From contig NZ_HG916852.1 in NCBI RefSeq assembly GCF_000577275.2, positions 1,057,001-1,121,000 of the forward strand: 64,000 nucleotides of DNA. Direction: 5' to 3'. Source of the DNA: Rhizobium favelukesii (GTDB lineage Bacteria > Pseudomonadota > Alphaproteobacteria > Rhizobiales > Rhizobiaceae). The translations under genes were made by a program, and so were the position numbers. This document shows, piece after piece, positions 18,012 to 28,220 of this stretch. Within the stretch, counting starts at the first letter, position 1. Each line of letters starts with the position of its first letter. The notes under the pieces were generated by a model. That model did not search any database. It had not been told where the DNA came from and worked only from the letters and a program-made list of their open reading frames with translations.

Positions 18012-18500
18012 ATGAGTTATCCACGCAAAGGTGAAAAGCAGATCTCCGAATTGGCGAACGGGCTGATCGATCCGGTGCTTGCAAAGCGCGCCGGCATCAA
18101 CACGGCGCTGCTCGGCTCGTGGGACGAGATCGCCGGCGCGGAATTTGCCGATTGCACCCGGCCCGAAAAGATTGCCTGGGCGCGCGGCAATGATGACGGA
18201 GGCTTCCGCCCAGGTGTGCTCACGATTGCCTGCGAGGGCGCCCGAGCACTCTTTTTGACCCATGCGCAGGGCGAACTCATCCAACGCGTCAACAGTTTCT
18301 TCGGCTTCGCCGCCGTTCACCAGATCCGCATCGTCCAGAAGCCTGTTTATCAGGCGGTCAAGCGCTCCCGCACGCCCCCGCCTCTGAAGGGTGCGGCGGC
18401 CGCAAGGCTGGAGGATATGATGGAGGGCATCGAGGGCGACAGGCTGCGCGAAGCGGTGAAGCGTCTCGGCACGGCCGTGCTGGGGAAGCGCGGTCGCTAG
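18012..18500 (+). CDS. DUF721 (DciA-like) protein
   Basis: A 162-residue protein from the ATG at 18012 (gaagg five bases upstream). The family block LLGSWDEIAGAEFADCTRPE, the strand GVLTIACEGARALFLTHAQGE, and INRVNSFFG-type residues followed by IRIVQKP match DUF721. Related DciA proteins load or help the replicative helicase, but that role in Rhizobiales is inference. It is divergent from mutY and upstream of the DsbA-like gene and smc, a conserved Rhizobiales arrangement. In-frame ATG at 17958 is an alternative start. Confidence 0.82.
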   Translation: MSYPRKGEKQISELANGLIDPVLAKRAGINTALLGSWDEIAGAEFADCTRPEKIAWARGNDDGGFRPGVLTIACEGARALFLTHAQGELIQRVNSFFGFAAVHQIRIVQKPVYQAVKRSRTPPPLKGAAAARLEDMMEGIEGDRLREAVKRLGTAVLGKRGR

Positions 18501-18658
18501 CGCCTTCCAAGTATTGTCGCGGCAATTCTGTCCGATTTAATCTGGCCGTCCAACCAAGGTCACAATTCTTTGAAGAAAGTTGGCGAAGCGTGCCTTGTTC
18601 AGGGCTTCGAGCCGTTATATCGCACTGTCAGCCACTACTCTCATTCATGGGGAACTTC

Positions 18659-19354
18659 ATGCCGATTTCCGAAATGCAACTGACGAAACGCCAGCTCCTG
18701 GGCGGCGTGGCTGCCGCGACCGCGTCGACCCTGGCCGGTTTCGGCACCGCGCGTGCCGCCACCGAAATGCCGCAGTCCGATGGCGACGTCGACATGGCCG
18801 CCGTCCTGGAGCCGGGCGAGTTGCCGGAAATGGCACTCGGCAAGGAAGACGCCCCGGTCAAGATCGTCGAATACATGTCGATGACCTGCCCGCACTGCGC
18901 CCACTTCCACACGACGACCTTCGACGAAATCAAGAAGAAGTACGTCGATACCGGCAAGGTGCGCTTCATCATCCGGGAATTCCCGTTTGATCCGCGTGCG
19001 GCTGCCGCCTTCATGCTGGCCCGCTGCAATCCTTCCAAGCCGGAAGAATTGAGCACGGCCGAACAGTATTTTCCGATGGTCGCCATGCTGTTCAAGCAGC
19101 AGCAGACCTGGGCTGCCGCGGACGATGGCCGCGCTGCACTGCTTCAGATGTCCAAACTTGCCGGATTTACTGAGGATAGCTTCACGAAGTGCTTGACGAA
19201 CCAGAAGCTGCTGGATGAAGTGAACGCAACGCGGGAAAGGGGTTCCAAGGAGTTTGGCGTCAATGCCACGCCGACTTTCCTCATCAACGGCAAGCGCTAT
19301 TCTGGAGACATGACGGTTGACACCATGTCGGCCCTTATCGAGAGCCTGCTCTAG
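18659..19354 (+). CDS. DsbA family thiol-disulfide oxidoreductase, exported
   Basis: A 231-residue protein with an N-terminal export signal (TKRQLLGG then a hydrophobic Ala-rich stretch, cleavage near ARA-A at about residue 33). It has a thioredoxin-fold domain with the active site [10 protein letters not shown] (CPHC) and the cis-proline loop [10 protein letters not shown]. The layout matches BdbD/DsbA-like proteins with an inserted helical domain. It acts in the periplasm, probably in disulfide formation or isomerisation. The start was chosen at 18659 because GGGGA lies 5 bp upstream; an ATG at 18647 is in frame. Located between DUF721 and smc. Confidence 0.9.
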   Translation: MPISEMQLTKRQLLGGVAAATASTLAGFGTARAATEMPQSDGDVDMAAVLEPGELPEMALGKEDAPVKIVEYMSMTCPHCAHFHTTTFDEIKKKYVDTGKVRFIIREFPFDPRAAAAFMLARCNPSKPEELSTAEQYFPMVAMLFKQQQTWAAADDGRAALLQMSKLAGFTEDSFTKCLTNQKLLDEVNATRERGSKEFGVNATPTFLINGKRYSGDMTVDTMSALIESLL

Positions 19355-19432
19355 CCTGAACCGTATCCGATCGACGGGCGACGGCGGAAGCCGTGCGCCC
19401 GTCGTTTGCTTTGTGCCGCGCGGGGGCGCCGC

Positions 19433-22400
19433 ATGAAGTTCAACAAGCTTCGCGTCGTCGGCTTCAAGTCTTTCGTCGAACCCACCGAATTCATCATCGA
19501 GCGTGGATTGACCGGTGTCGTCGGCCCGAACGGTTGCGGCAAGTCGAACCTCGTCGAAGCGCTCCGCTGGGTGATGGGCGAGAATTCCTACAAGAACATG
19601 CGTGCGTCCGGGATGGACGACGTCATCTTCTCCGGCTCCGGCAATCGTCCTGCCCGCAACACCGCCGAAGTCGCTCTCTATCTCGACAATGGCGAGCGCA
19701 CCGCGCCTGCCGCCTTCAACGATAGCGACGAAATCCAGGTCACTCGCCGCATCGAGCGCGAGCAGGGGTCGATCTATCGCATCAACGGCAAGGAAAGCCG
19801 CGCCAAGGATGTGCAGCTTCTCTTCGCTGATGCCTCCACCGGCGCCCGTTCGCCGTCGATGGTGGGGCAGGGGCGTATCGGTGAGCTAATCTCGGCAAAG
19901 CCGCAGGCCCGCCGCCAGCTCCTGGAAGAGGCAGCTGGCATTTCCGGCCTGCATTCGCGCCGGCATGAAGCCGAGCTTCGCCTGCGTGCTGCCGAAAGCA
20001 ATCTCGAACGCCTCGACGACGTGACCTCTCAGCTTGAGAGCCAGATCGAGAGCTTGAAGCGTCAAGCCCGTCAGGCGAGCCGCTTCAAGTCGCTGTCCGC
20101 AGATATCCGCGCCCGGGAGGCGATGCTTCTGCATATCCGATGGGTTCAGGCCAAGGAAGCGGAAGCCGAGGCAGATAGCGCGCTCAATCAGGCCACGGTC
20201 ATCGTCGCCGAGAAGGCGCAGATGCAGATGGAGGCTGCCAAGGCCCAGGGCATTGCGAGCCTCAAGCTGCCGGAACTGCGCGAGGGCGAAGCGCGTGCCG
20301 CCGCCGCGCTGCAGCGCCTGCAGATCGCCAAGACGCAACTCGAGGAGGATGCCAACCGCATCCTGCGCCGTCGCGATGAACTGACCCGCCGCCTTGCGCA
20401 GCTCGGCGAGGACATTCGCCGCGAGGAGCGGCTGGTCGCAGACAACGCCGCGATCTTGGCGAGGCTCGATGCCGAAGAGACCGAAATTGCCGAGATCCTT
20501 GCCGATTCCGGTCGGCTTGCCGAAGAGACGCGCGGGGCTTTCGAAGAGGCGGCCGCCAAGCTTGCCGACAGCGAGCGTGTCTTTGCAGTGCTGACCGCCG
20601 AACGCGCCGAGGCTGCAGCCGGGCGCAACCAGCTCGAGCGCGCCATCCGCGACCTTGCCGATCGCAAGATGCGCCTTGAGCGGCAGATGGACGAGGCCAA
20701 TCGCGAGCTCTCCGCAATCGGCGAAACGATTGCCAGCCTACCCGATCCGGACAAGAAGCGGGCCGTGGTGAAGGCGGGCGAGCAGGCTGTTGCCGAGGCG
20801 GAAGCCGCGATCCAGGGTGTCGAGCAGGCCTTGGCCGCTGCCCGCCGGACCGAAGCTCTTTCCCGATCACCGGTCGATCAGGCGCGCGCCAAGCTGAACG
20901 CCATCGAAACCGAAGCCCGGACCATTTCGCGCATGCTCGCTGCCGGTGCCGCCGCAGGCGAATTTGCGACGGCCGCCGATCAGTTGCGCGTCGACCGCGG
21001 CTTTGAAACGGCGCTCGGCGCCGCGCTGGGCGACGACATTGAATCCCCGCTTGATCCCAAGGCGCCGGCTCATTGGTCTGGCAATGGCGACGGTGCCGCG
21101 GATGAAGCGCTGCCAGCCGGCACGACGCCGCTAATTGACTATGTTCGCGCCCCTGCCGCGCTAATGCGTCGCCTGAAGCAAATCGGCCTTGTCTCCAGTT
21201 CGGATGCTGCAGCCTTGATGAGGGACCTTAAACCCGGCCAGCGTCTTGTGACCAAGGAGGGCGCCGTCTACCGCTGGGACGGCCATGTCACCGGTGCCGA
21301 TGCCCCGAGCGCGGCCGCGCTGCGGCTGGCGCAGAAGAACCGGCTCGCCGAACTGGAAAACGAAGCCGCACTTGCCCGCGACTTACTCACCGAAGCAGAG
21401 GAACGGTTGGCGGGTGCCGTCGATGCCATTGGCCTTCAAGAACAGCGCCTCGCCGAGGCGCGTGAAACAAGCCGCATCTCCGCTCGGCAACTCGCCGAGG
21501 CGCGCGAAGCGCTGGCCGTGGCGGAACGAGCCTCCGGCGATCTCATCCGTCGCCGCGATGTCATTGCCGAAGCGGTCAGCCAGCTTCAGATCCAGCTTGA
21601 GGATCTCTCTGTCCAGGAAGAGAACGCCCATATCGAGCTGGACGATGCCCCTGATCTAACGGCGATCGACGAGCGGCTTCGGTCGCAGCAGGTCGAGGTC
21701 GCGACCGACCGGGGCGCGCTCGCCGAAGCACGGGCCCGCCATGAAAGCCTCGACCGCGAAAACCAGGCCCGCCAGCGCCGCATCGTTGCCATCGGGCAGG
21801 AACGCGAGACCTGGCGCCAGCGCGCCGCGAGCGCCGAGGATCACATCGCCACGCTTCGCGACCGCGAGGAGGAAGCGCGCGAGGAAGCGGCCGAGCTCGA
21901 AATGGCTCCCGATGAGTTCGACGACAAGCGACGCGCGCTGTTGAACGCACTCCAGAAGACCGAGGATGCGCGCCGCCACGCAGCCGATGTGCTTGCCGAA
22001 GCCGAGCTCGTGCAGCGCGATGCCGACCACAAGGCGGCGACGGCTCTCTCCGAGCTCGCCGAGAGCCGCGAGCGCCGCGGTCGCGCCGAAGAACGCCTGG
22101 TATCCGCCCGTGAAAAGCGGCAGGAAACGGAGGCGCGAATTCGCGAGACCCTGAACGTCGCGCCCCATGAGGCACTTCGGCTTACCGGACTGGAGTCGCT
22201 GCAAACAGCACCTGACCTTCGCGAGGTCGAGCGCGAACTCGAGCGCCTCAAGATGGAGCGCGAGCGACTTGGCGCGGTCAACCTGCGCGCCGAGGAAGAA
22301 CAGGAGGAGCTGAGCGGGAAACTCGAGGCACTGATCAAGGAGCGAGACGACGTGATCGACGCGATCCGCAAGTTGCGTGGCGCGATCCAGAGCCTCAATC

Positions 22401-22894
22401 GCGAGGGCCGCGAGCGGCTGATCGTTGCGTTTGATGTCGTCAACGGCCAGTTCCAGCGCCTCTTCACCCATCTTTTCGGCGGAGGCACGGCCGAACTGCA
22501 GCTGATCGAGTCCGACGATCCGCTCGAAGCCGGTCTCGAAATCCTCGCCCGTCCGCCAGGCAAGAAGCCGCAGACGATGACGCTCCTTTCGGGCGGCGAG
22601 CAGGCGCTAACGGCAATGGCGCTGATCTTTGCGGTCTTCTTGACCAATCCGGCACCGATCTGCGTTCTGGACGAAGTGGACGCCCCACTGGACGACCACA
22701 ATGTCGAGCGCTATTGCAACCTGATGGACGAAATGGCTGCGTCCACCGAGACGCGTTTCGTCATCATCACGCACAATCCGATCACCATGGCGCGCATGAA
22801 CAGGCTGTTCGGCGTGACGATGGCGGAGCAAGGGGTATCGCAGCTCGTGTCCGTCGATCTTCAGACGGCTGAGCAACTGCGTGAGATCGCCTGA
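19433..22894 (+). CDS. smc: Chromosome segregation protein SMC
   Basis: A 1153-residue SMC ATPase: [17 protein letters not shown] at the N-terminus, Walker [10 protein letters not shown] at about residues 31-39, long Glu/Arg/Ala-rich coiled coils, a hinge around residues 500-620, ABC signature LLSGGEQAL near 1052, and Walker [16 protein letters not shown]. With ScpA/ScpB it forms the condensin-like complex that compacts and segregates the nucleoid. The ATG at 19433 is chosen because conserved sequence begins there; the frame stays open from 19406. Last gene of DUF721 - dsbA - smc. Confidence 0.97.
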   Translation: MKFNKLRVVGFKSFVEPTEFIIERGLTGVVGPNGCGKSNLVEALRWVMGENSYKNMRASGMDDVIFSGSGNRPARNTAEVALYLDNGERTAPAAFNDSDEIQVTRRIEREQGSIYRINGKESRAKDVQLLFADASTGARSPSMVGQGRIGELISAKPQARRQLLEEAAGISGLHSRRHEAELRLRAAESNLERLDDVTSQLESQIESLKRQARQASRFKSLSADIRAREAMLLHIRWVQAKEAEAEADSALNQATVIVAEKAQMQMEAAKAQGIASLKLPELREGEARAAAALQRLQIAKTQLEEDANRILRRRDELTRRLAQLGEDIRREERLVADNAAILARLDAEETEIAEILADSGRLAEETRGAFEEAAAKLADSERVFAVLTAERAEAAAGRNQLERAIRDLADRKMRLERQMDEANRELSAIGETIASLPDPDKKRAVVKAGEQAVAEAEAAIQGVEQALAAARRTEALSRSPVDQARAKLNAIETEARTISRMLAAGAAAGEFATAADQLRVDRGFETALGAALGDDIESPLDPKAPAHWSGNGDGAADEALPAGTTPLIDYVRAPAALMRRLKQIGLVSSSDAAALMRDLKPGQRLVTKEGAVYRWDGHVTGADAPSAAALRLAQKNRLAELENEAALARDLLTEAEERLAGAVDAIGLQEQRLAEARETSRISARQLAEAREALAVAERASGDLIRRRDVIAEAVSQLQIQLEDLSVQEENAHIELDDAPDLTAIDERLRSQQVEVATDRGALAEARARHESLDRENQARQRRIVAIGQERETWRQRAASAEDHIATLRDREEEAREEAAELEMAPDEFDDKRRALLNALQKTEDARRHAADVLAEAELVQRDADHKAATALSELAESRERRGRAEERLVSAREKRQETEARIRETLNVAPHEALRLTGLESLQTAPDLREVERELERLKMERERLGAVNLRAEEEQEELSGKLEALIKERDDVIDAIRKLRGAIQSLNREGRERLIVAFDVVNGQFQRLFTHLFGGGTAELQLIESDDPLEAGLEILARPPGKKPQTMTLLSGGEQALTAMALIFAVFLTNPAPICVLDEVDAPLDDHNVERYCNLMDEMAASTETRFVIITHNPITMARMNRLFGVTMAEQGVSQLVSVDLQTAEQLREIA

Positions 22895-22989
22895 GCAAGC
22901 GGCCGAGAAAAGCCCAAAAAAAGTCTGCCGGAATTGGGATATCTCCCCCTTCAGATGATGTTTTCGTACCGATCTTGTATTAGAGATTG

Positions 22990-23171
22990 CTTCATGTCGC
23001 CGCCGAATGACCGCGAAAGCGTATCGGCAGCAGAGTTTCCTGCGCGACGCGCTCGGAGCAATACGCTTTTGGCTCCGACAGTCGTATGGGCGGAACCCCC
23101 CGTCCGGTTTTCCTGGCCGGACGGACATAAGGCTTTGCGGGACTTTGTTGCAGTCCCGCAAAGCTTTTTTT
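22990..23171 (+). ncRNA. Candidate small RNA between smc and ppdK
   Basis: The 396-bp gap has no supportable gene but shows three successive hairpins ending in a perfect intrinsic terminator. Stem 1 is TCGGAGC 23053-23059 with GCTCCGA 23072-23078. Stem 2 is CCGTCCGG 23100-23107 with CCGGACGG 23117-23124. Stem 3 is 13 bp, 23132-23144 with 23152-23164, then seven T. The terminator is 238-277 nt past the smc stop and about 120 nt before ppdK, too far to be an ordinary smc terminator. The 5' end is a guess; no clean promoter was identified. It could also be a long structured 3' UTR. Confidence 0.4.
23132..23171 (+). terminator. Very strong intrinsic terminator upstream of ppdK
   Basis: A 13-bp perfect stem (GCTTTGCGGGACT / AGTCCCGCAAAGC) with a 7-nt loop, then seven T. 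It ends either the smc transcript or an independent small RNA and insulates ppdK. Confidence 0.85.
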
Positions 23172-23290
23172 CCCTTCAATTGCTTCAGTCTGTCGCAGTT
23201 ATTGTGCGTCGCAACATTTCGGCCGCATTTGTCGATTTTCATTTCAACACCAACGGATTAAGTTGATCCGGATTTGGTGTTGGGGGGAAT

Positions 23291-26008
23291 ATGACCAAGT
23301 GGGTCTATACATTTGGCAGTGGTCAGGCAGAGGGCAGTGCCCTCGACGGTGAGCGCTTGGGCGGCAAAGGCGCAAACCTCGCGGAGATGTGCAATCTCGG
23401 CCTTCCTGTCCCTCCCGGTCTGACGATCATTGCTGACGCCTGCTCTGCTTACTACAAGAACGAGCGCCAGATTGCCGAAGAGCTGAAAGTGCAGGTCCGC
23501 GCCGGCATCGAACGCATCGAGGAAATCACCGGCCGTCGGTTCGGTGCGGGTGATCGGCCGCTGCTGCTGTCCGTGCGCTCCGGAGCGCGGGTTTCGATGC
23601 CAGGAATGATGGACACCGTCCTCAATCTCGGCCTCAACGACGAGACCGTCCAGGCGCTCGGCCACGACGCCGGCGACGCACGTTTCGCCTGGGATAGCTA
23701 CCGGCGTTTCATCCAGATGTATGCCGACGTCGTCATGCGTCTCGATCATGAGGTGTTCGAGGAGATACTCGAGGATGAGAAGGCGCGCCTTGGCTATGAG
23801 TTCGACACCGAAATGACCGCCAGCGAATGGCAGCACGTGGTCTCGCTCTACAAGAGCGTGATTGAGGAAGAACTGGGTTTGGAATTTCCCCAGGATCCCG
23901 AGGTGCAGCTTTGGGGGGCAGTCGGCGCCGTATTCGCCAGTTGGATGAGCGCCCGTGCCGTTACCTATCGCCAGCTTCACAATATTCCCGAAGGCTGGGG
24001 AACGGCGATCAACATCCAGGCCATGGTCTTCGGCAATCATGGCAATTCGTCCGCGACGGGTGTTGCCTTCACGCGCAATCCTTCGACGGGCGACAAGTCG
24101 CTCTACGGCGAATTCCTCGTCAATGCGCAGGGCGAGGATGTCGTCGCCGGCATCCGCACGCCGCAGAGCATTACCGAGGAAGGCCGTATCAGTTCCGGCT
24201 CCGAGCGGCCGTCCATGGAAAAGCTGATGCCGGATGCCTTCAAGGAGCTGTCGCGCATCTGTTCCGAGCTTGAGACGCATTATCGCGACATGCAGGACAT
24301 CGAGTTCACCATCGAGCGCGGAAAACTCTGGATGCTGCAGACGCGGTCCGGCAAGCGCTCCACGCGCGCGGCGATGAAGATTGCCGTCGACATGGTAGAT
24401 GAGAAGGTGATCACCGAAGAGGAGGCGGTGCTGCGCATCGAACCTTCGTCCCTGGATCAGCTCCTGCATCCGACGATCGATCCGCGTGTTGCACGCGAGG
24501 TCATCGGCAGCGGCTTGCCGGCGTCGCCCGGCGCAGCCACCGGTGAAATCGTCTTCACGGCCGAGGAGGCTGTGACGGCGTCCGATGAGGGGCGCAAAGT
24601 CATCCTGCTGCGCGTCGAGACCAGTCCCGAAGACATCCATGGGATGCATGCAGCCGAGGGCATTCTGACGACGCGTGGCGGCATGACCAGCCATGCCGCT
24701 GTCGTCGCGCGTGGCATGGGTATCCCCTGTGTCGTCGGGGCCGGCAGCATGCGCATCGACGCCCGCAACGAGCGCCTGATTGGCGTCGGTGTCACGCTGA
24801 AGAAGGGCGATGTCATCACCATCGACGGCTCGGCTGGACAGGTGCTGAAGGGCGACGTGCAGATGGTCCAGCCTGAGCTTTCGGGTGATTTCGGGCGCAT
24901 CATGCAATGGGCCGATCGGGCACGCCGCATGACCGTGCGCACAAATGCCGATACGCCGGCAGATGCGCGCGCAGCTCGCTCCTTCGGGGCCGAGGGCATC
25001 GGCCTTTGCCGCACCGAGCATATGTTCTTCGAGGGCGACCGCATTCATCTGATGCGCGAGATGATCCTTGCTGAGGACGAGACCGGCCGCCGTACCGCTC
25101 TCGACAGGCTGTTGCCGGTGCAACGGCACGATTTCACCAGCCTGTTCAATGTCATGCACGGACTGCCGGTGACGATCCGGCTGCTCGACCCGCCATTGCA
25201 CGAATTCCTGCCGAAGACGGACGAGGAGATCGCCGACGTTGCCGCTGCGATGGGCATGGACGCGGCGGCGCTGCGCCTGCGCGTCGATGCGCTGCACGAA
25301 TTCAATCCGATGCTCGGGCATCGCGGCTGCCGGTTGGCAATCTCCTATCCTGAAATTGTCGAAATGCAGGCGCGCGCCATTTTCGAGGCGGCCGTCGCGG
25401 CAGCCCATGAAACGGGTGCGGCTGTCGTGCCAGAGATCATGGTGCCGCTTGTCGGGCTGCGCTCGGAACTGGACTACGTCAAGGAGCGCATCGATGCCAT
25501 CGCCGGGGACGTAATGGCGGAGGCGGGTATGCGGATCGATTACTTGGTCGGCACGATGATCGAACTGCCGCGCGCAGCTCTCAGAGCCCATATCATTGCA
25601 GAAGCGGCGGAATTCTTCTCCTTCGGCACCAACGACCTGACGCAGACGACCTTCGGCATCTCGCGCGATGATGCATCCGCCTTCATTCCCACCTATCAGC
25701 GCAAGGGAATCATCGAACACGATCCCTTCATTTCGCTGGATTTCGATGGTGTCGGGGAGTTGATCCGCATTGCCGCCGAACGCGGCAGACGGACGCGCAA
25801 CGACATGAAGCTCGGAATCTGCGGCGAACATGGCGGCGATCCCGCATCCATCCATTTTTGCGAGGAAATTGGATTGGACTACGTGTCCTGTTCACCCTTC
25901 CGCGTGCCGATTGCGCGGCTGGCCGCGGCGCAGGCGGTGATTACCAATGGCGCCAGTATCGGCGGCCATAGTAAGGATGGTCGAGATCGTAAGCCATCTG
26001 CATCATGA
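23291..26008 (+). CDS. ppdK: Pyruvate, phosphate dikinase
   Basis: A 905-residue PPDK that interconverts pyruvate + ATP + Pi and PEP + AMP + PPi. The N-terminal ATP-grasp part begins KWVYTFGSGQAEG and has LGGKGANLAEM and NHGNSSATGVAFTR. The phosphohistidine domain reads RGGMTSHAAVVARGMG with His468 as the phosphate carrier. The C-terminal TIM barrel has GTNDLTQTTFG and ICGEHGGDP with the catalytic Cys844. Length and motif order are canonical. It probably works in gluconeogenic or anaplerotic carbon flow. Its 3' end overlaps a convergent lipoprotein gene by 68 bp. Confidence 0.97.
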   Translation: MTKWVYTFGSGQAEGSALDGERLGGKGANLAEMCNLGLPVPPGLTIIADACSAYYKNERQIAEELKVQVRAGIERIEEITGRRFGAGDRPLLLSVRSGARVSMPGMMDTVLNLGLNDETVQALGHDAGDARFAWDSYRRFIQMYADVVMRLDHEVFEEILEDEKARLGYEFDTEMTASEWQHVVSLYKSVIEEELGLEFPQDPEVQLWGAVGAVFASWMSARAVTYRQLHNIPEGWGTAINIQAMVFGNHGNSSATGVAFTRNPSTGDKSLYGEFLVNAQGEDVVAGIRTPQSITEEGRISSGSERPSMEKLMPDAFKELSRICSELETHYRDMQDIEFTIERGKLWMLQTRSGKRSTRAAMKIAVDMVDEKVITEEEAVLRIEPSSLDQLLHPTIDPRVAREVIGSGLPASPGAATGEIVFTAEEAVTASDEGRKVILLRVETSPEDIHGMHAAEGILTTRGGMTSHAAVVARGMGIPCVVGAGSMRIDARNERLIGVGVTLKKGDVITIDGSAGQVLKGDVQMVQPELSGDFGRIMQWADRARRMTVRTNADTPADARAARSFGAEGIGLCRTEHMFFEGDRIHLMREMILAEDETGRRTALDRLLPVQRHDFTSLFNVMHGLPVTIRLLDPPLHEFLPKTDEEIADVAAAMGMDAAALRLRVDALHEFNPMLGHRGCRLAISYPEIVEMQARAIFEAAVAAAHETGAAVVPEIMVPLVGLRSELDYVKERIDAIAGDVMAEAGMRIDYLVGTMIELPRAALRAHIIAEAAEFFSFGTNDLTQTTFGISRDDASAFIPTYQRKGIIEHDPFISLDFDGVGELIRIAAERGRRTRNDMKLGICGEHGGDPASIHFCEEIGLDYVSCSPFRVPIARLAAAQAVITNGASIGGHSKDGRDRKPSAS

Positions 26009-26216
26009 GCATATCACTGTCGTAGCGGGCCTGTGCACGGCGATAGAGATCGATGCGTTGCAGGCACGCCGCAAAGCCATCCGTGCCACGTCTGAAACCA
26101 TAGTGTAGGCATTGCGTCTCGTCGGCGGCGTGCCGCTGCTCCGGCGTCAGCGTTTGACATGCCGAGAGGCAAGTGGCGGCTGCGGCAAGTGCGAGAGATA
26201 AAGCGAGAATGCGCAT
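25941..26216 (-). CDS. Small lipoprotein, hypothetical
   Basis: From the ATG at 26216 the product has 91 residues with a clean lipoprotein signal MRILALSLALAAAATCLSAC (lipobox L-S-A-C), then TLTPEQRHAADETQCLHYGF and a Tyr/Arg-rich end (YYGRRYWRHW). Two further Cys could form a disulfide. Tyr-rich tails of this type recur in small rhizobial envelope proteins, but no function is known. The last 68 bp overlap the end of ppdK on the other strand. Confidence 0.7.
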   Translation of the reverse strand: MRILALSLALAAAATCLSACQTLTPEQRHAADETQCLHYGFRRGTDGFAACLQRIDLYRRAQARYDSDMLMMQMAYDLDHPYYGRRYWRHW

Positions 26217-26410
26217 CGGCGTGTCTTTGCAACGAAAATTCCCCACAGGCAGATGACGCTGATCGCGGCTTACAGTCAACTAAAAGAACGGCTTAGGGTT
26301 GATGTTGCTCTTTGGGATCGCGCCCAGCCACCCAACTTGGCGCGCGGACGGCTTTCGCCGGACCGGGATCGTCTGTAAGAAGGCTGCTCGGACGACATTG
26401 GAAGGCAAGC

Positions 26411-26656
26411 ATGGCACTGCGCGATCGATTCTCGAAGAAACTGACCTGTCCGCAATGCGGCAATACCGGCTTTGCAGAAGCCTCCGAGATCGACGATGCG
26501 AAACGCAAGCATCCGGGCTTCAGCGTCGATCACCTGCCGCGCGGCTTCTTCGTCCAGCGCGCATCCAATCATCAGGAAACCTGCATGATCAAGTGCGAGT
26601 GCGGGCGAAAATTCCCATTCCGCAGCGTGGCGGAAGCGGCAGCCCAGCGCGACTAG
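26411..26656 (+). CDS. Small zinc-ribbon protein, hypothetical
   Basis: An 81-residue protein beginning MALRDRFSKKLTCPQCGNTG, with a second Cys pair IKCECGRKFPF near the C-terminus, so four Cys in the C-x2-C...C-x-C pattern of a zinc ribbon. GAAGG five bases upstream supports the ATG at 26411; the open frame upstream is not conserved-looking. It could be a small nucleic-acid-binding or adaptor protein. It converges with the next gene, one base apart. Confidence 0.68.
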   Translation: MALRDRFSKKLTCPQCGNTGFAEASEIDDAKRKHPGFSVDHLPRGFFVQRASNHQETCMIKCECGRKFPFRSVAEAAAQRD

Positions 26657-26657
26657 G

Positions 26658-27044
26658 TCAGAACCGTTCGAGGACCTTGACGAAGGCCTCGGCGAAACGG
26701 GCGAGGTGGGCTGTCGCAGGGTCCGGCGCTTCCATGCGGATTTCGGTGCCGCTGTGATCGAGCACGGCAAGAACGACGCGCATTTGCTGTTCGGACGACG
26801 GGATACGAAGCACGGCGATCCGCTTGCAGTCGTCCATCAATCCTTCGGCCGGAAGATCGAAGAGAAGTTCTCCCCCGGCCTTGGCCGAAGCCACGCGGAC
26901 TGTCTCGCAGAAGTCGGATTTGCCATCGTATCCGTCGAGCGACAGTTCCAGTTCCAGAAGCTCCATCGGCAGAAGTGGATCCGCATGATCGGCTCTCCTC
27001 AGCGGCGGCGCCTGGGTTCCCGATGCAAGCCCCGGTGCAATCAT
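26658..27044 (-). CDS. Conserved hypothetical protein
   Basis: From the ATG at 27044 (AGGAGAAGG just upstream) it encodes 128 residues, predominantly beta and alternating: LELELSLDGYDGKSDFCETV, AGGELLFDLPAEGLMDDCKR, VLAVLDHSGTEIRMEAPDP. No signal, membrane segment or catalytic motif is seen and I do not recognise the family. Divergent from the DUF1499 gene (219 bp) and convergent with the zinc-ribbon gene. Confidence 0.65.
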   Translation of the reverse strand: MIAPGLASGTQAPPLRRADHADPLLPMELLELELSLDGYDGKSDFCETVRVASAKAGGELLFDLPAEGLMDDCKRIAVLRIPSSEQQMRVVLAVLDHSGTEIRMEAPDPATAHLARFAEAFVKVLERF

Positions 27045-27263
27045 TGCCCTTCTCCTGTTGGTCGGTGTGCGACGCAATCTACACAACCGCAAATCAAGGA
27101 ATATCAGAAAATGCTCACGCACGCCATTGTCGTCTTCTTCGTGGATTGCGCCCCCCGGATCGACACAACAGTTTCAATTTAGGCGAATCTTGCACTAAAC
27201 AAGTCGAGGGCGATTTTGCGCGTTCATGCGGGACGCGCCGCTTGCGACTCACCGGTAAGTTTG

Positions 27264-28172
27264 ATGGCAATCCGTTTCGACCGCCCTGTTTCAAATGCCG
27301 CCCGCTTCTCGCGACGCTTGGGGGCATTTGCACTGGTTCTCTGCCTTGCGGCTCTGGTTGGTCACCGCTTCGCCGGCCTTGTCACGCCATACCTGGTGCT
27401 GGTTCTGCTCGTTTCGGCCGGTTTCGCGCTGCTGGCGGCGCTGCTTGCCGTTGCCGGGCTGCGCAGCCTTTGGCTGACCGGTGCCGAAGGCGGGCTTGAT
27501 GCGCTGAAGGCCCTGATTTTTGCTGCTCTTCCGCTTGCGATCGGCGGGATTGCGGTCGAGCGTTATTTCATGCTGCCGGCTATCTATGATGTATCGACCG
27601 ATCTCGTCTCCGCGCCGGATTGGCTGAAGACGCCGAACGCCGATCAGATCTGGCTGAAGCGCCAGCCGGCGGTGACGCCGGAGGACCGTGAAAAGCAGCT
27701 CGAAGCCTATCCGGAACTCACAGGCCGTCGCTATGACGGCGCGATCGATCGTGTGCTCGAGGCCGTCAAGAAGGTCGCCAAGCAGGGCGGCGTCCGTATC
27801 ACCCGCGCCGACGGCGACAGCGAGCCAAACCGCGATCTCGAAGACCGGCCGGCGAAGCCGCAGCCGGACGAAGGCGCGGTTGCCGAAGCGCCGGAGGCGG
27901 TGCCGATCCCGACACCGCGGCCCTATGACGACGATGTGGCGCTGTTGATTCGCCGGGCTAATGGCGTGACGCTGCAGGGCGAAACCCGCACCCTCGTCCT
28001 CGGCCTGCGTTTCGACATCGTCATCCGCCTGCGCGAAGAAGCAGAAACCACCCTCGTCGACGTTCGCGTCGCCTCGCGCTACGGCCCGCACGACCTTGGC
28101 CTCAGCGCCGATATTGCTGAGGATTATCTAAGGGCTCTCGATTCCGAATTGCTCGGCATCGCCGGCAGCTAA
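27264..28172 (+). CDS. DUF1499 membrane protein
   Basis: A 302-residue protein from the ATG at 27264. It has three hydrophobic segments in the first 110 residues (ALVLCLAALVGHRFAG, VLVLLVSAGFALLAALLAVA, LKALIFAALPLAIGG), then a DUF1499 domain: YDVSTDLVSAPDWL and RVASRYGPHDLGLSADIAED. Residues about 195-225 form a charged, Pro/Glu-rich linker that interrupts the domain. Likely an inner-membrane protein with the DUF1499 part on one face. Function unknown. Confidence 0.83.
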   Translation: MAIRFDRPVSNAARFSRRLGAFALVLCLAALVGHRFAGLVTPYLVLVLLVSAGFALLAALLAVAGLRSLWLTGAEGGLDALKALIFAALPLAIGGIAVERYFMLPAIYDVSTDLVSAPDWLKTPNADQIWLKRQPAVTPEDREKQLEAYPELTGRRYDGAIDRVLEAVKKVAKQGGVRITRADGDSEPNRDLEDRPAKPQPDEGAVAEAPEAVPIPTPRPYDDDVALLIRRANGVTLQGETRTLVLGLRFDIVIRLREEAETTLVDVRVASRYGPHDLGLSADIAEDYLRALDSELLGIAGS

Positions 28173-28220
28173 TCGGTCCGCATTTTGGCGATCGATTGAG
28201 CGGCCTTCGCCGCCGGACAG

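Noticed and set aside
23258..25855. Open frame of over 860 codons on the minus strand
   Set aside because: Antisense of ppdK, whose plus-strand motifs are all canonical. The antisense reading has no family resemblance.
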